Notes: a model not told the origin generated them from the sequence alone. DNA of 64,000 nucleotides from Cercis canadensis (GCA_003255065.1 QAOA01001316.1:113465-177464), one strand, 5' to 3'; positions 47,698 to 61,688 are shown, counted from the first letter of the stretch. Translations and numbers: made by a program.

Positions 47698-48667
47698 TAG
47701 ATGTAAGTACATGATAGGTAGGCTAACTTGTATATTAAATAGGAAGAAAGGGATAGAAATAGGATAGGATGAGAGCCAAAAGGGTAGGAATCAGGAAACA
47801 GAATGAATGTAGGAAAGCGCATGAGCTGGCAATATTCTTCGCTCTCAATAGCAGTGTATTTTTCTTGTCTGTTTCCTATTGTAATTTGCTTCATATTATA
47901 GTGGTTGCATTCTTTTGTTGATGAAAATTTTAGTTTTTGGCCATTGGTGCATCTGATTTGATTACTCTTGGTTTTGTTACTCTATGGGACACAAGTCTTG
48001 TTCGGTCAAATTAAACTTATTGTGGCCTGTGAAATTGAAGCTAGTGAATAAAAGAAATGTTCCAAAAAAAAATGTGGAGAATTTTAATAAATCATAATGA
48101 TTATTGAAGTGTCAGAGAATGAAGTTTTATATCATGATCGCTTTGTAACGCCAAAAATAAATATCATGACTGCTTTTGCAAGGGCACTAAGTCACTGGTA
48201 TTCAAAAGTATAATGCAGGACATCACGTTTAGGTATTTCAATATTGTGAACTTTTAAGGAGTTCAAATCTGATTAACTGTTAGCGTAAAATTTTTTATAT
48301 TAATTTTAAATAAAAAAAATGTCATATCATCAAAGTAATGAAGATCTTTACAGATATTTAGTAATTTCAGCAGTTTTTTTCTTATCATTAGAATGTTACA
48401 AAAATTCTTGTATACAACATACTTCACAGATACAAATAGATTTTTTGGATTGTGTGTGGGTCTTATCAATTAAATTACCTGTGTGTCTAGAATCTAGATG
48501 GTGTATTACTAGAAAGTCTAGAATGAACTATTTCTGAAATGGTTCTCTTATGAAACTAATTGGAAAAAATCGTAACAGGTCCATAATCCATTTCATTCGT
48601 GACTCTGAACATGTTATTCGGCTTATCACAAGGTAAATTAAAGAACTTCAAGCACAAAAAAAAAACA

Positions 48668-48699
<32 letters not shown>

Positions 48700-49452
48700 A
48701 ATAAAAGGAAAGGATGGAGATAAAAAAAAAATGTGAAAAATTCTGAATATCATCACTAAAGTACTTAATGAGAAAGTCGTGATAAGAAATAGCCTATTGT
48801 TGACATCTCTTGGTAGTGATTAAATTCCTTGAAGAGAACTCTCTTCTATACTTCACATCTTCCCATCAAGCTGCCACCCTCAACAAGTGTATATATGCTT
48901 ATCAAGGCTGACTTAATATCAAGTCTAGCGATTTGACAAAGTAGAATGTATCATTTCCTTCAAAATATCTCAAAGTCTTCACTTACTTAACTTTCTTGAA
49001 TTAGAAAACGCACATTCTCAACAGAAAGAAGCATTATTATTTGTCATCGTAAGAGGTGAGATTGCTACGCCACTGTCCTTAAAGATTAGGATCAGTTTAA
49101 TGCACATAATAATTAAAGAAAGATTAGTTTCATTAATATTCCATCTTTTCCATGCAGAAAGATGCTCATAGCAACTGATTATATTAACAGCCAGCAGCAT
49201 CAAAGAGGAGTAAAGGACACCTCCGAAACCAAATGCACCATATTTTTATAGTACAAATCTCAAAACTGTTTAAAACTGCAAGTTGTTACAGCATCAAAGA
49301 GGAGAAGGATTGAAGAAACCCAGGGTTTTATGAAATGAGACCATAATTACTCAGGAATTACAGGTCAATGGAAATTCTAAATAATTTTGAGAATCCTATG
49401 ATATTACCCCACAAACGCGGCAGCCACCAACTTCAGAGCTCCCTTCTGGTAC
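47698..49452. other. Convergent intergenic region between SCC2 and BCCP
   Basis: It holds the 3' UTRs of the two convergent genes and AT-rich sequence. An AAAAC-unit run lies at 48658-48702. Minus-strand frames such as 48556-48756 and 49018-49203 are low-complexity or unrecognised. I see no gene. Confidence 0.6.
48658..48702. repeat. AAAAC-type simple repeat
   Basis: AAAAC units repeat about six times inside an A-rich run. Confidence 0.75.
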
Positions 49453-52349
49453 TCATGGTGCAATTACAAAAAGAGGCTGCACGGAACACAAGTATTTCAG
49501 ACAAAGAAATGAAGCATCAAGTTTTCTATTTTTCTTTTGGGGGAATAGAGGCAGACAGAGGGGGAGAGAGAGTGTGTACCATGTCTACACTGACTGGTTT
49601 CCCATCATCTACAAGTATCTCAACTACTGTTCCTGATTGATCAGCCTGGGGAACAATGATAGTGATCCAATTAGTTATAGCTACGTTCTTTTAAAAAAAA
49701 ATAAAAATTGCTAAAGTAATTAGGGAGTAAATGTAACGCAAAGAGATGGAAATACAGGGGAGAAAAAAAAAAGTGTACTAACAGCTTGTATAAGTATACA
49801 TGTTTTGTTTGTGCAGTAGAGCTTTACTTATGGGTTTTTATAGGAGTATAATCTAAATAACACGGGGACAAATCTCAAAAATAATGGGAAAAGAGAAAAG
49901 AGAAAGAAAACCAATAATGTTATTAAAAAAAAAATAACAGAAGAATGACAGTACACATACCTCAATTTCATTCATCAGTTTCATAGCCTCAATAATGCAA
50001 ACAACCTGGCCTTTCTGCACTTTATCTCCAACCTGAAGCACCAAACAAATAATAATGACACGATTCTATGCAGCAAACACATTAAGAATTAGTTAACAAT
50101 GGAGGACTGATGTCCATGTAGAAAATACCCAGTAGCATAATTTGCAAATGGCACATCCTTAGAAAAACAAGCACCTTAAATCACATATCTTTATATTGAT
50201 ACATACCTTGACAAATACTGGTTCACCAGGTGCAGGACTCCGATAAAAGGTTCCAGCCATTGGACATTTCAGAGGAGGATGAGATGATGTGCTTGTTTTT
50301 GCAGGAGAAGGTAAGGCGGGTGCTGCTTTTGAAGGTGGAGGGCTTGCAGGGGTAGAAACAGATGCTGGGGCTGGAGGTGGTGGTGGTGAAGGAAGTGCGT
50401 GATAGTGCACTGGTGGTGACACTGGGGCTGGTGGAGGCTGCAATGCTTCCTTCTTTCTTATCATGACCTCACAATCAGATTGCTTAAGTTGCAGCTCCAC
50501 AATATCTCTGGAATCCACAAGTCTGTCCATGGAAACAATATTAAACAAAAAAAAAAGGAAATAATAAATGTCCAACAGGGATGTAAGGAAAAAGGGACAT
50601 GTGAGCATGCAGAGTGCAGTTTCTTAGTCTTACTTTACAAGGTCTGAAACTTGAGTCATGAATGCAGAAATTGAAGATGCATCTGGAATAGTGCTTGGAC
50701 TAGAGACTTTCCCATTAAGGTCATCTTTCTCCTTTGATGAAGCAACTTCAGATCCAGCAACAAGTGCAGGTGCAGAATTTGAAGAACTTTTGGCAACAGT
50801 AGCCTATGATGCACAAAGCAGGGTATTTTGTGATAAATAAAATGAAATCTTATGAAGTACTTATTTGCACAGAAGGCTTATGAGAGGCAGATGAAAATTT
50901 TTCATTAAAAGTAAAACTCCTCTGTGAACTGACCTCATTAAGTTTTGCTTGACACTTCAAGACAGAGAATTGCTTCCTGTTAAGGCACTGCAGGACACAA
51001 CAATAACATGGAGCAACTGATAAGAAAACAGAGCTGTAAAGTGATGAGACGTGTTTCATTCATATTTAATGAATCAGAAACCATGCACAAACTGAAATTC
51101 ACTTGACGGATAAATTATAAATTTTTTCCATTTTTAGCACATTGGAAATTAAGGGCTAAACCAAGTACAGTGATCTAAATGCTTTGTTTAGTTGCAGCTG
51201 TGCTCATAGATCCATTAAATACAATGGACATATTCACTTTGATGATAAAAATTCTGCTCGGCATAACACACTGACAACTGTGTGATCCCAGTATTGAAAC
51301 TTCATAAATGGAAGCATTATTATCAGCAACACATATACATCAAAAGATTGTCAGACACTCTAACCAATAACAGTGCCAATGAGAAATGTAAATACAACAC
51401 CAAGCTTCATGATATACAATTATATATCCATATTGCTTCAAATATTGTCCAACAGAAACATTGATCACCTATAACACAGTTGCATCATTACTTCAAGTCA
51501 TTCTTCTCTATGTTTCTATTTCGTAAGTGAGAATTGAGCCATTTATCTTCAGAACTAAATATAAATAAAAAGGAAAAATCAGTTGATTTAAGATAACCAT
51601 TCCTTCATGAACATTCAGAAAGCCTAGTGAAAAGGAACAGAAAATACGGTACCACTTCTTTCATTATTATTGGAAGGATCAATGAATGAAACACTATTCT
51701 ATTGGCTATAGATAGTTCAAATTAAACAGTTACGTTAAATCTTGTTTGAGTCTCCAATATCCAAGGACACCCAATGCAAAGAAGATCATAGGGTTCTTAA
51801 TGCTACTAATTTATGCAGAAAATAATAGAATACTCAAATGAGTATAGACAATAAGCCAAATAACTCATGTTATGTATCCATGTATATGGAGATTTTTAAC
51901 CAAACTTCCAAATTCAACAACCAAACATGTATCCTAGTGGTTCTAAGTTCCCCTTTTGATAATCTTCTAAAAAAAGAAGAAAAACATAAAATTGATGATT
52001 CTGGAGCGACCGTTAGCTTACTTTAACATATTATACATTAAAATTTTCCTAAGCAGATAAGGATTCAATGACACAGTAAAAAATTACCATTTAGCAATAA
52101 TCATTGGCGAAAATCTGAAGTCTGAACAAATAAAGGGTATGTTCTCAATTCAAAGCCAGATTCGAATTGAATACAATCACAGACCTGAACCTCAGATGAC
52201 GCTGGATCAACAACCGAAGATTCGAACGATTTCAAGCTCAACCCTCTTTGAAACGACACCTTCTGGGTCTGTCGTTGCAGGTTCTGTGAGCTCAATCCCA
52301 AATGTGCAGGCGAAAGGCACTTGGGGCATGGGACCGTGAAGGAAGCCAT
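49453..52349 (-). CDS. BCCP: Biotin carboxyl carrier protein of plastid acetyl-CoA carboxylase
   Basis: Seven coding exons on the minus strand: 52185-52349, 50934-50987, 50634-50803, 50207-50522, 49961-50032, 49580-49645, 49453-49476, giving 288 residues. All introns are GT-AG and in phase. The N-terminal 70 or so residues are Ser-, Leu- and Arg-rich without acidic clusters, a chloroplast transit peptide. Residues about 120-160 (MTQVSDLVKLVDSRDIVEL) are the conserved region ahead of a long Pro/Ala linker (about 162-215). The biotinyl domain follows (CPMAGTFYRSPAPGEP...), with the acceptor Lys at about 253 in EAMKLMNEIE, 35 residues before the end as usual, and closes with PLFVIAP. It carries CO2 on biotin between biotin carboxylase and carboxyltransferase, the first step of plastid fatty acid synthesis. 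Another Met lies 7 codons upstream (52370); the one at 52349 (MASF) fits the family better. Confidence 0.95.
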
Positions 52350-53512
52350 TGGAGCTAACCCCAGAAGCAAAAATAAATTTTCCTTCTTCTGTGTTCAAAT
52401 GGGTTTTCTGATCTGCGAAAATGGCAATGTGGATCGATGGAGATTTGCGCAGAAAATATAAGGTTGATGGCGATAATATCGAAGAGGGGATGGCAAAACT
52501 GAGAAGCCAAAAGTTTCTGGAAATGGATGGAGACTACGAAGGAGAAAAGGGCAATGCTTGGACCATTCCTTCGATAATCACAATGTGACCATCAACATCA
52601 TAGTTTTAACTAACTTCGAACAATAAAAGCTCACTGTTAGCGTTTGTCGGATAGAGAGGTTTCCCTCCAACTCTCAACATATTGTGGTTTTCATGTTCAA
52701 AGATCAACGGTGACTACAACAACTGGGTTGGCAATCGGACGGCTGCTGCTACTTCTGCTATTATTATGGGCCCCATTTAGTAGGTGTGGAGGCTCTTAAT
52801 TAGGGTTTGAGTTTTTACCATTAATTAGTATTTATTTAAAATTCAAATTTGATATCAATATACAATCTCAATTTAATGACAAAAAAGCTTTTTCATAAAA
52901 AAAAAAAAAATGGGTTAAGCTGGCAAACTCCTAAAAACTTTTTCTCTTAATATTTCCAACTAAAAAATTTAGTTTTATTTATTTCATCATTAAAAAAAAA
53001 ATTACAACCTCTATTATTTATCTCTTGCTATTTGAGTTGAACTTGAAAATTTTGCTTATTTGCTACCCATATCAGTATCAGTTATTACTGTTAACAAAAT
53101 GATTTTATTTTGAATTTGTGCATAATCATAAACTGTTTTAGGTCTAACGTTACATGGTGACATGTTAGCAAAATTGGTATAAATCTGAAAATTCATCTAT
53201 TCAAATAATAGCATATATAGATGAAGGGTGTAAATTGATATGAAATTAAAATTTTTGATGTATTTAGTTGTAAAGTTTTATCTATAAAAAATTAAAACTA
53301 TGACTGTCCTTATTGATCAATCTGCAAATAATCTAATATGATAAAAATAAGTGGAAAAGTATATAGGGTTGCATTGAATGGACCTACGAGAAATAAGGTC
53401 TGATAGGAAAAGAAAGTTAAGAAAATCTTATTGAAAAAGGAAAAAAAAAAAAAACCAAATAAAAGACCTAAATAAGCTAAATGTGATTTTTTCAAGTATT
53501 GTCATTTTTTTT

Positions 53513-54283
53513 GGAGTTATTAGTTTTGTACTTTATTTTATTAATGATACACCTTATTTAATGTCTAAATATAATATAAATTAAATTATCTTTATTTAAT
53601 ATAAAAAGTTTTTAAAATTGAGTAATCATAACATTTTCTTCATTATTGTCTCTAATTATTTCCAATCTTATTATTTTGTAAAATTAAACAAGAGACAACA
53701 CAATTTTATTGCTAAATACCTTGTGGGTTGTAATATTAGAGATAAGAGTAGCTGACACAATTTTGTCCCACAACACATTATATTATGAAGACCAAGATAA
53801 GGCTTGGATCAGATCTTAGTTTTTGTGAGACAATTGTAACTATTGCGGGCAGCACCAAAATATCCTATTTAGGCTTATATTTGGAAAAGGGCATGTTTGG
53901 GTGTGGTTCTACCTAGTCATCCAAGAGAACAACCCCCACCCGACAATAAGAAAACCTAGAATCGCCCTCTCCTCTGTTGTCCTCAGGTCATTGGAAAAGG
54001 TCACCCACCATCTACTCTCAACCAAAAACCTAAATAAATACAAGACTAGTTAAGCATAATGGTATCTATATCCCAGCATTTAAGTATTTAGCAACAAATA
54101 CGAAAAAAAACCAACAATTTAGAGGGAGGAAACTTTTCAATGTGAAATATAAATTGTGTTGTCTCTTGTTTAACTTAATACAAAAGAATATAACACTAAT
54201 GAAAATTTTATATTAAATAAGAATAATTTAATTTATATTATATTTAAACATTAAATAAAATATAATATAAAATTTACAACTCC
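53513..54283. mobile_element. Old MITE interrupted by a second element
   Basis: The left half (53513-53687, GGAGTTATTAG...) and right half (54174-54283, ...TTACAACTCC) are inverted repeats of each other. They resemble the arms of 42693-42990 (shared AAATATAATATAAATTAAATTA-like block and AGTTTTTAAAATT). A second inverted-repeat element separates the halves. The arms are far more diverged than those at 42693, so this copy is older. Confidence 0.65.
53688..54169. mobile_element. Nested element with 18-20-bp TIRs and TTAA flanks
   Basis: The ends are ACAAGAGACAACACAAT and ATTGTGTTGTCTCTTGT, exact inverted repeats; the similarity continues inward (TTGCTAAATACC against GTATTTAGCAA). TTAA flanks both sides (53684-53687, 54170-54173). 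TTAA is the piggyBac target, but it is also a palindrome that could belong to longer TIRs. It is 482 bp and non-coding. Confidence 0.7.
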
Positions 54284-54936
54284 TTTTTTGTCTGCTAATT
54301 AGTATTTTGACATTTTATTGAACTAAGACTTTCCTTCTCAATGAGAGATTTATTTATCTATTGACAGTAAATTTTTACTATCATTTTTTCTTCGTATTTT
54401 TTAAATCTTTAAAAATTACTCATCATTTGGGCGCAAAATGCAGGAGATAACTTTCAGCAAAGATTTCAAACTATTCCTTTCCCTGAACAACACATTGTTT
54501 GACGCATCGAATTCTCAACCACGGCCCATTGATCTCATCGCTGGTACATTGAAGGGAGGCTGCCATAAAATTTACAGAGTGAAGCATGGATAGAATGAGA
54601 CACCCAACTCATCAGGGGCTAGGACCATTAAAAATTCACTCTTTTGTAGTACTAAAGAGTAAACATACGGGAAATCTCAAGAATTGGAAACAAGGGCAAT
54701 TACATTTAGCCAACATTATGCTGAACATAAGTGAGCAGTAGGATGGATTTCTCAATTACATCAGTGAAGACAGGACACTTATTTTTGCATGAATGTTACA
54801 GAAACAGTGGCCTATAACAATTAAATAAAAATGAAGGCCCTGGCAGCTATTCGAAGGTATAAATGGGGTCAAATGGGACAAAACATTGGGCCAGAACACC
54901 CATAAGGTAAAAATGAAATAGAAAAACTAAAATAAA

Positions 54937-57900
54937 CTAATAGCGGTTCCAGTAGGTTCTGCGTCTGAACCAGTTGTAATCAGGCAAACCCCGAATAGGT
55001 CCCATGGCAGCTATTGCAACATCCTGCAAGAAAAAGGCCACGAAATAAATATTGACCACAATACAGGAATTCCATGGAATCAAAACTGATGACTCTACTA
55101 CCAAATAATCTTTTAACCCTTACCTTGTCATAAATAATCCGGTTTGCAACTCGTTTAATTGTGCTTGCATCAACAGCATCAATTCTAGCAAACAATTCAG
55201 CAAATGGTATTCTTCGGCCATATGTGAGTAACTGAAAGGGTTACAACGTATGATAGAATCAGATCAGGAAATATCAAGTGATAAACAGGTGTACTACTGT
55301 AATTCATGTAGACCATGAGATCCACAGAGGTTTAATTCTCAAATTGATAAAATAGTATTGTTGGCAATAGATTTGTTTCTACTTATGATACTAGTTCAAG
55401 TAAAGAAACATTGCAGCACGACTAGCCACGGACCATATAATATGCATATACTACACACGCACACAGAGATATGCAGGTTGTAAATTAAAGAAAACAAAAT
55501 AGTGAGATTGGATAAGCAAATGTGATACACAATCCCACCAAAACTGCCAATTTTTGATTGACTCATGTATCACTATTTCAGAAAAATAACAATATGAGCA
55601 TGCTAGCAACTTTAAATCATAATTGCTGTCATCATGTTTTATTTGAAAATGTGAATCCCGTTCCATAAATACCTTCAGCTCATTATGGTTGTTGGAATGC
55701 CATCATAATGACATAGGTACCAATCCTGAGTCTTATTAATATAAAGTGAGTATGGTGAGTACCCATACTATGCACATTGCCACTTTCTTCCTATCCCCAT
55801 ATTTTTACTAGTAATTCCTACCCCATCATCTATCATAATTTTCCTGAAAGTACAAGAAAAATAGTCTATATTGCAGGTACTGTTCTACACCCCACACCCC
55901 CAAAAAAAAAAAAAAAAAACCAAAAAAAGAAATTGTAAGATGAAAGATTGATCATACCTGACGACCAATATCTTCAGCTACTGGACTTGTTCCATCTATG
56001 TGAAGCAGGAGCGAAGATTTCAACTGTAAAAGCAATAGTAAGTGACCATGGCACTAAGAACAGGAAACTTTTACGAGTGGAGCAACACTGAAAAGGGTTT
56101 TGACAAACAAATGCGTCTAGAATAAAGATCCATACAAGTAATATCTAAGAGAAGCAAATGGGAAAGAAGCATAAAGATTTTATGGGCATATATATGTACA
56201 CAGATACTCTGCATATTGAGAGATCTAACCACCCTTGTTGCATTAAAAGAATCTTAATGGGCCAGATGTTGAGATGGCAGCAAAGTAAGAAATGTGTCAG
56301 GTGGATAATGTGTGCACATAAATCCCCACTCATTCAAGTATCACCTTGCATGTGCTTAAATGCATTGAAAACGCTTCAATCACAATAATTACATTACCAG
56401 TTCTCATACATGGTATACATCCTCATCCTTGCTATAAATTCTAAAACAATTTTATAATAAAGGCAGTAAAAACATGGTATCTTAAATGGGAAGGCAATGA
56501 TAGAATAGGATGCTATAATCTGTTAGCCTTATCTCACAGTCTCATGCTTTAAAAGATTCATTAATCCACTAATACTTCGTTTTGATATTACACTCAACAT
56601 AAGTGAAATTTTAATTTCACGTCTATCATTTACTACACATATAGTTGAACACTTCAAATATAAGAAAAATTAGATTACATATGCTACGAGGAGATAACAA
56701 TGTCAAATGTAAATTAGCACATTGGATAAACATTTGTTAACTATCACTTTTACATACATTGAAAATATCATGTATCTTTCACTTAAATATTACATTACCA
56801 GCACAAGTACATAGTGAAACACGTTCCCCTTAAGTTAGAAGACATGTTTTAATAGAGAGAGCAGTAAACATAGCATCGTAAGTGGAGAGACTACAAGATA
56901 ATAGAAGGCCATAACCCATTCCACTAATCACACATTTCAGGCTTCAAAATCTCCAATTATAAGCCATGAGTCAAGTTTAATTTTAAATATAATCAGCATA
57001 CATGAAATTCGAATCCATGTCTATCAATTAATAGTCATACAAATTAAAACTGTAAAACATAATATTAGACCTTGAGAAGGACGCCCAAACACAAGCCCAG
57101 ACACTTAAGGCATAACAGTTTTCCATGATTATTAGTTTATCAGTATATAGAGAATGAAGTGTGGATGCTATATATTCAAGAACGAATCAAGTGCTGCAAT
57201 CACATAACTGATTCTCATGTAGAATGGGAAGGAAAGGAAGTACTCACCTGATTACGAGCACGTGTAACGTCATCATCTGAAACCCGATAAACCAACTTGG
57301 TTGTCTCATACATTATTGCATAGGCCAAATCATCCAAACAATCCGGCTGAAAGAATACAAAATTAATGATATGAGAGAACAACAATAATGAAATTAACAC
57401 AGCAAGGAAATAAATCAGATATAGTACCTTACATATAACTTATACATGTCATTCTTTTAAACATTGCAATATTAATATGTATAAAATTAAATTTATGTTG
57501 TGACACCATTCTTCTTAGTCAATACATACAAAATTTCTCCAAAGGAGGAAATCAATTATAAGTAGTAACACCATTTTTTCTTTTTCCTTTTCGCAGCTTC
57601 ACATACTAATTATAGAGAAGCTATCTCTCTAGCATGTTTTTAACACACCAAATCTATTGATATAATTATCATATATTTACAACACTAAATCATTGTGAAA
57701 CTAAAAAGCCAAAAGAAAGTAGTGAGGTAAGGTAAAAGAAACACAGTAAACCTGCAAGGTATATTGAAAAGCTTTCAAAGAAATAAAAGTTGATTCGAAG
57801 GCAGATACAGTTTTTTGCCCTCAAGTTTCCATGTGAATCATGAAAGAATTCATGGAATATGCTAATTTAATTTAAGAAGAATATGGTGGCCACACCTTTG

Positions 57901-60066
57901 CAACAGCATAAACACCAAAAAGGCCAGTGTCCTTATAATTGGTGTTGAAAGCCATCATGCTTTCTGCAATTTCATTAATGCCAACCCGCTGTGCTAACTC
58001 AGAACTGTTTACACAGTTAAAATTGACTCAGTTATGAGATTCTGAGGTAAAGGGGGGAAATTACAAGAGGGTAAACAAAAAAAAAGCTCAAGAGGGATAC
58101 CCCATGTGTTTTCCACCTCCTGCTGTTTTGTTCCAAGAGCCCAGCATAGCTTGCATGACCATAAGGGGAATAGAGTCTGGATCTGTCCAAGCTGCCCCTT
58201 CAAAGGCTACCGCAAATTGTGCAAGGGGAATATCATCATCAATCATCCTAACCTGTTTTTCAGAAGTAACAAAAGGACAAGTTAAAAAAAATCACTACTA
58301 AGACGGGTTAGAAAGTGCCCAACAAATATCTTCTCACCTCAGAACCAGTAAAAATGGCTGGTTCTTTTGCAACTAATTGAGAAGCTGTAGTTGGATCTGC
58401 TGACAACTTTGTAAACAATTTTTTTACTTCCTCAACAATATCTTCATGCTTGACAGCTCCAGATGCTGCAATGACCTGAGAAAGCAGACCCAAATAGAAA
58501 TCACACCAATTGCTATATGCAAGGTTTATTTGGATAACCATGTCTTATGAATATTATGCATCCATCACGAATGAAAAGATATATAGAAACAGGACCTAAA
58601 TAATTTTCTGCATACCATCCTAGGAGCCGTGTAGTGTGTCTGAATGTAGCTCTGCAGATGATCTTTGGTGATTGTCTTAATGTTTTGAGCAGGCCCAAGA
58701 ATGGTTCTACCCAAAGGAGTGTATTGGAAGGCAGTTGCATGCAAATGGTCAAAAATAACTTCCTCAGTTTGCCCCTCAACCTACAAGCAGTTCCATATGA
58801 TACACCTTTCAGCATAAGAAGAAAGATATAATGATATGAAAAGAACTTTAGCATAAAATGTATAGATATGAAGAAATGAACACAAACAAATAAATTGTAG
58901 TCCTGCATACCAATTCACTCAGATATAAACTACAGGAAAATTAGCAACATAAAAACAAAGTGGGACTACTTAAGAATTGTTAAGGACAATGTACAGAAAG
59001 CACAACACAGCTCTAAATCAAAAGTCAAAAACTTGTCTTTTATCCTCCAACAAGAAGGGGTTAAACAAGAAAGATATAACACAACTAAACACTAATCTAG
59101 TACCCGCGGTCAGACTACTTTTAATTTTTAAACCACAAAATCAGACTTACACCTTTACGTGCCTACGTGACAGAGCAAACAGAAAATACAAGCTAAAGAC
59201 CCATTATTACAGAAAAAGAGAGAACTTTAGAAAACTACCAACTAGAAAATGGATCACATTTCTTCAATTATTACCTCAATTTGAAGGAAGAAAATTCTCA
59301 GACACGCATTTGCACTAAATTAGCACCTTTTTTAAGATCCTACTACATCCAGACAACATGAAAAACAAAGATAACTTTTAATTTAATTTCTTCTTACCTC
59401 TTCCATTTCCCTAAGAATCACATCGCGCTCCCGGCTAATCCTGTTCTCATCAAACTTGGAATTCTGCAATATATCCGACAAAATATCGAGTGCCTTGGGG
59501 ACATCCTTGTCCGTAACCTTAGCATAGTAAGTGGTTTGCTCCCTCGATGTGTAAGCATTCAAATGCCCACCCATGTTCTCAATCTCCTCCTCCAGCTCAC
59601 GCGCTGTCCTCTTCTCAGTGCCCTTGAAGATCATGTGTTCGAGGAAATGCGCGGTCCCATTGGTCTCATCAGTCTCGAACCGCGATCCAGCGTCAATCCA
59701 AACGCCAACAGTAGCAGTTTTAGCGGCAAGGTTAGACTCGGTAGCTACACGAAGGCCATTGGGGAGGGTAGTTACGCGGGTTTCAGGGGCGGAGAGGATC
59801 TGGGTATGGTCCGAAAGGGTGGGGCGGGGCGAGCCGTATTTGAGGAAACGTGGGTCGGGTTCTTCGAGCTGCTTGAGCTTCAATTTCACTGCCTCTGCGA
59901 GGCGATCGTAGATCATAACATTTGGTGGAGGAGGGGAAGGAGGGGAAGATTGCGTAGCGACATCAGGTACGGTTGATGAGGATCGAACAGTCTGGGAGAA
60001 AGATGAGAGAGAAGAGAACCGTCTTTGGGAGCGCCGAGCCACCGTAAGAAGGTGCTGGAACGCCAT
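54937..60066 (-). CDS. MPPB: Mitochondrial processing peptidase beta subunit
   Basis: Nine coding exons on the minus strand: 59398-60066, 58616-58780, 58338-58475, 58101-58252, 57896-58004, 57248-57346, 55958-56023, 55124-55231, 54937-55023, giving 530 residues, the usual plant length. All introns are GT-AG with matching phase. Residues 1-45 are Arg- and Ser-rich without acidic residues, a mitochondrial presequence. The M16 zinc site is complete: HFLEH at 140-144 and the distal Glu at about 220 (LREMEE). The C-terminal end reads RRRTYWNRY. The beta subunit is the catalytic half of MPP, which cuts presequences from imported proteins; in plants it is built into the cytochrome bc1 complex as a core protein, so it serves both import and respiration. 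The start codon at 60066 is the first ATG after a clean leader. Confidence 0.96.
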
Positions 60067-60360
60067 GGCTGCTCGCCCTGGTCTAGGGTTTCAGTTAGGA
60101 GAAGAAGATGGGGATGGAACTTGGAAGGAGTGAGAGAGAAAGCAGCTGTATTTTTCTAGACGAGTGAAGGGGATTCACTTTCACCCGCGAAGTTTGGTGC
60201 AATATCATGAAACGACGACGCTTAAACACAGCACGTGTTAATGTTTTTGGAATTGTTTGACCAGTTTTGTTTATGTGGAAACAAAAAATTTACGGCTATT
60301 AGCCCATTGATTTTAGACAAAATATTTAAGGAATAAGTTTAGATGATACATTTTTTTTTA

Positions 60361-60575
60361 CGGGGATTCTATGATACTATATAAGTATGCTATACTATAC
60401 TGATGTTGCAAGCATACAAATTTTTATATTTTATTAGATATAAAATATAATTTATTTAATTTTTTAAATAAACTAAAAAACAGTTAACTTATACACATAT
60501 CATTCATTTATTGGTTATTCTTATGTAGTATGACATACTATATAAATATTAAAAGTATCTAAGAAACCTCCTTTT
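60361..60575 (+). repeat. AT-rich repeat family, copy 3
   Basis: It runs from GGGGATTCTATGATACTATA to TAAAAGTATCTAAGAAACC. The ends show loose inverted similarity (GATACTATATAAGTATG against CATACTATATAAATATT...GTATC), so the family may be a MITE. Confidence 0.7.
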
Positions 60576-61373
60576 TTTTTTCTTTTACAAGACAATGCAG
60601 AGATTTAAATTCATAATTTTTGTAAATTATTTAAATCACTTATTACTAAATTACATTTAGCAATTTAATTTAAATGATACATGTCATTACATAAATAAAT
60701 TTATAGAGAATTGAGATCGTTACTAAAATTAAGTTGACGCGAACAAAATAATTCAAAAAGAGAAAGATGAATAAATTGTTTGTTGGCTTAAAATTTGACA
60801 TTCGAAATTTTTTTGATAGAGAATAACAAGTTATGATGTATCATGCCTTGTGACAAGCAAATTAGTGCGTTGACTTCCTTGTAAAATATGTAAGAAAGTA
60901 ATTGAATGAGGTTTATTTGAGACCATAGGGCAGATAATAACTTATGACAATATTCAAATAAAAAAAAAAGAGACAATTATTTTTAAGTAACTCAAATAAG
61001 AATATTTATTGGTGAGTGATTAAAATAGAAACTATTCTTTAGAGGTGATTTTGTACGATATTGTAAAAAAGCATAAAATATTGAAATTTTCTTAAGACAA
61101 CATAGGTGGTAAGTTGTAGTTCTTCCTAATCAAGGGTCATTTCTAAGTTTTTATGACAAGTAGTCATTTTATGATTTATAGTGGCCGATTGGTCATTGAC
61201 TACACATTTACTATTAGAGACAGTCTCATAATAACCACTAGACATCATAAGATTATCACTAGTCAAGAGGTACAACAAAGTAGTTTTGTGACCAAACACT
61301 TTAGTCACCCACCTATAAATATGTTTTCAGTATATGGTATTGAATTACTAGTTACAACTGAATTACTAGTTAC

Positions 61374-61374
61374 A

Positions 61375-61429
<55 letters not shown>
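61374..61429. repeat. (TA)n microsatellite
   Basis: A TA run of about 56 bases with one TATGTA break, directly beside copy 4 of the AT-rich family. Confidence 0.9.
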
Positions 61430-61431
<2 letters not shown>

Positions 61432-61436
61432 GAAGT

Positions 61437-61645
61437 TTTTTAGATACTTTTGGTATTTATGTAGTACGTTGTATCATATAAAAATAATTAATGTGTGAAT
61501 AATATATAAACAAGTCAATTATTTTAAAGTTTATTTAAAAAATAAGATAAATGATATTTATATCCAATAAAATATAAAAATTACATATGCTTACCATATC
61601 AGTATAGTATAACATACTCATATAATATCATAGAATTTTCTATAT
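61437..61645 (-). repeat. AT-rich repeat family, copy 4
   Basis: It begins TTTTTAGATACTTTTGGTAT and ends CATACTCATATAATATCATAG, the reverse complement layout of copy 3, which lies 860 bp away in opposite orientation. Confidence 0.7.
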
Positions 61646-61688
61646 ATAATATTATATTCACCAAGAAAATTATTAGTTACGTATGGGA

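Larger units (their letters stand above)
52350..54936. other. Intergenic region between BCCP promoter and MPPB 3' end
   Basis: The part next to 52350 holds the BCCP leader and promoter. From 52800 it is AT-rich. A nested pair of inverted-repeat elements fills 53513-54283. The last few hundred bases before 54936 are probably the 3' UTR of the peptidase gene. No other gene is seen. Confidence 0.6.

Noticed and set aside
59536-59976. 146-codon plus-strand frame over the MPPB first exon
   Set aside because: It is the shadow of the peptidase coding exon on the other strand; it shows no domain and the minus frame is clearly the gene.
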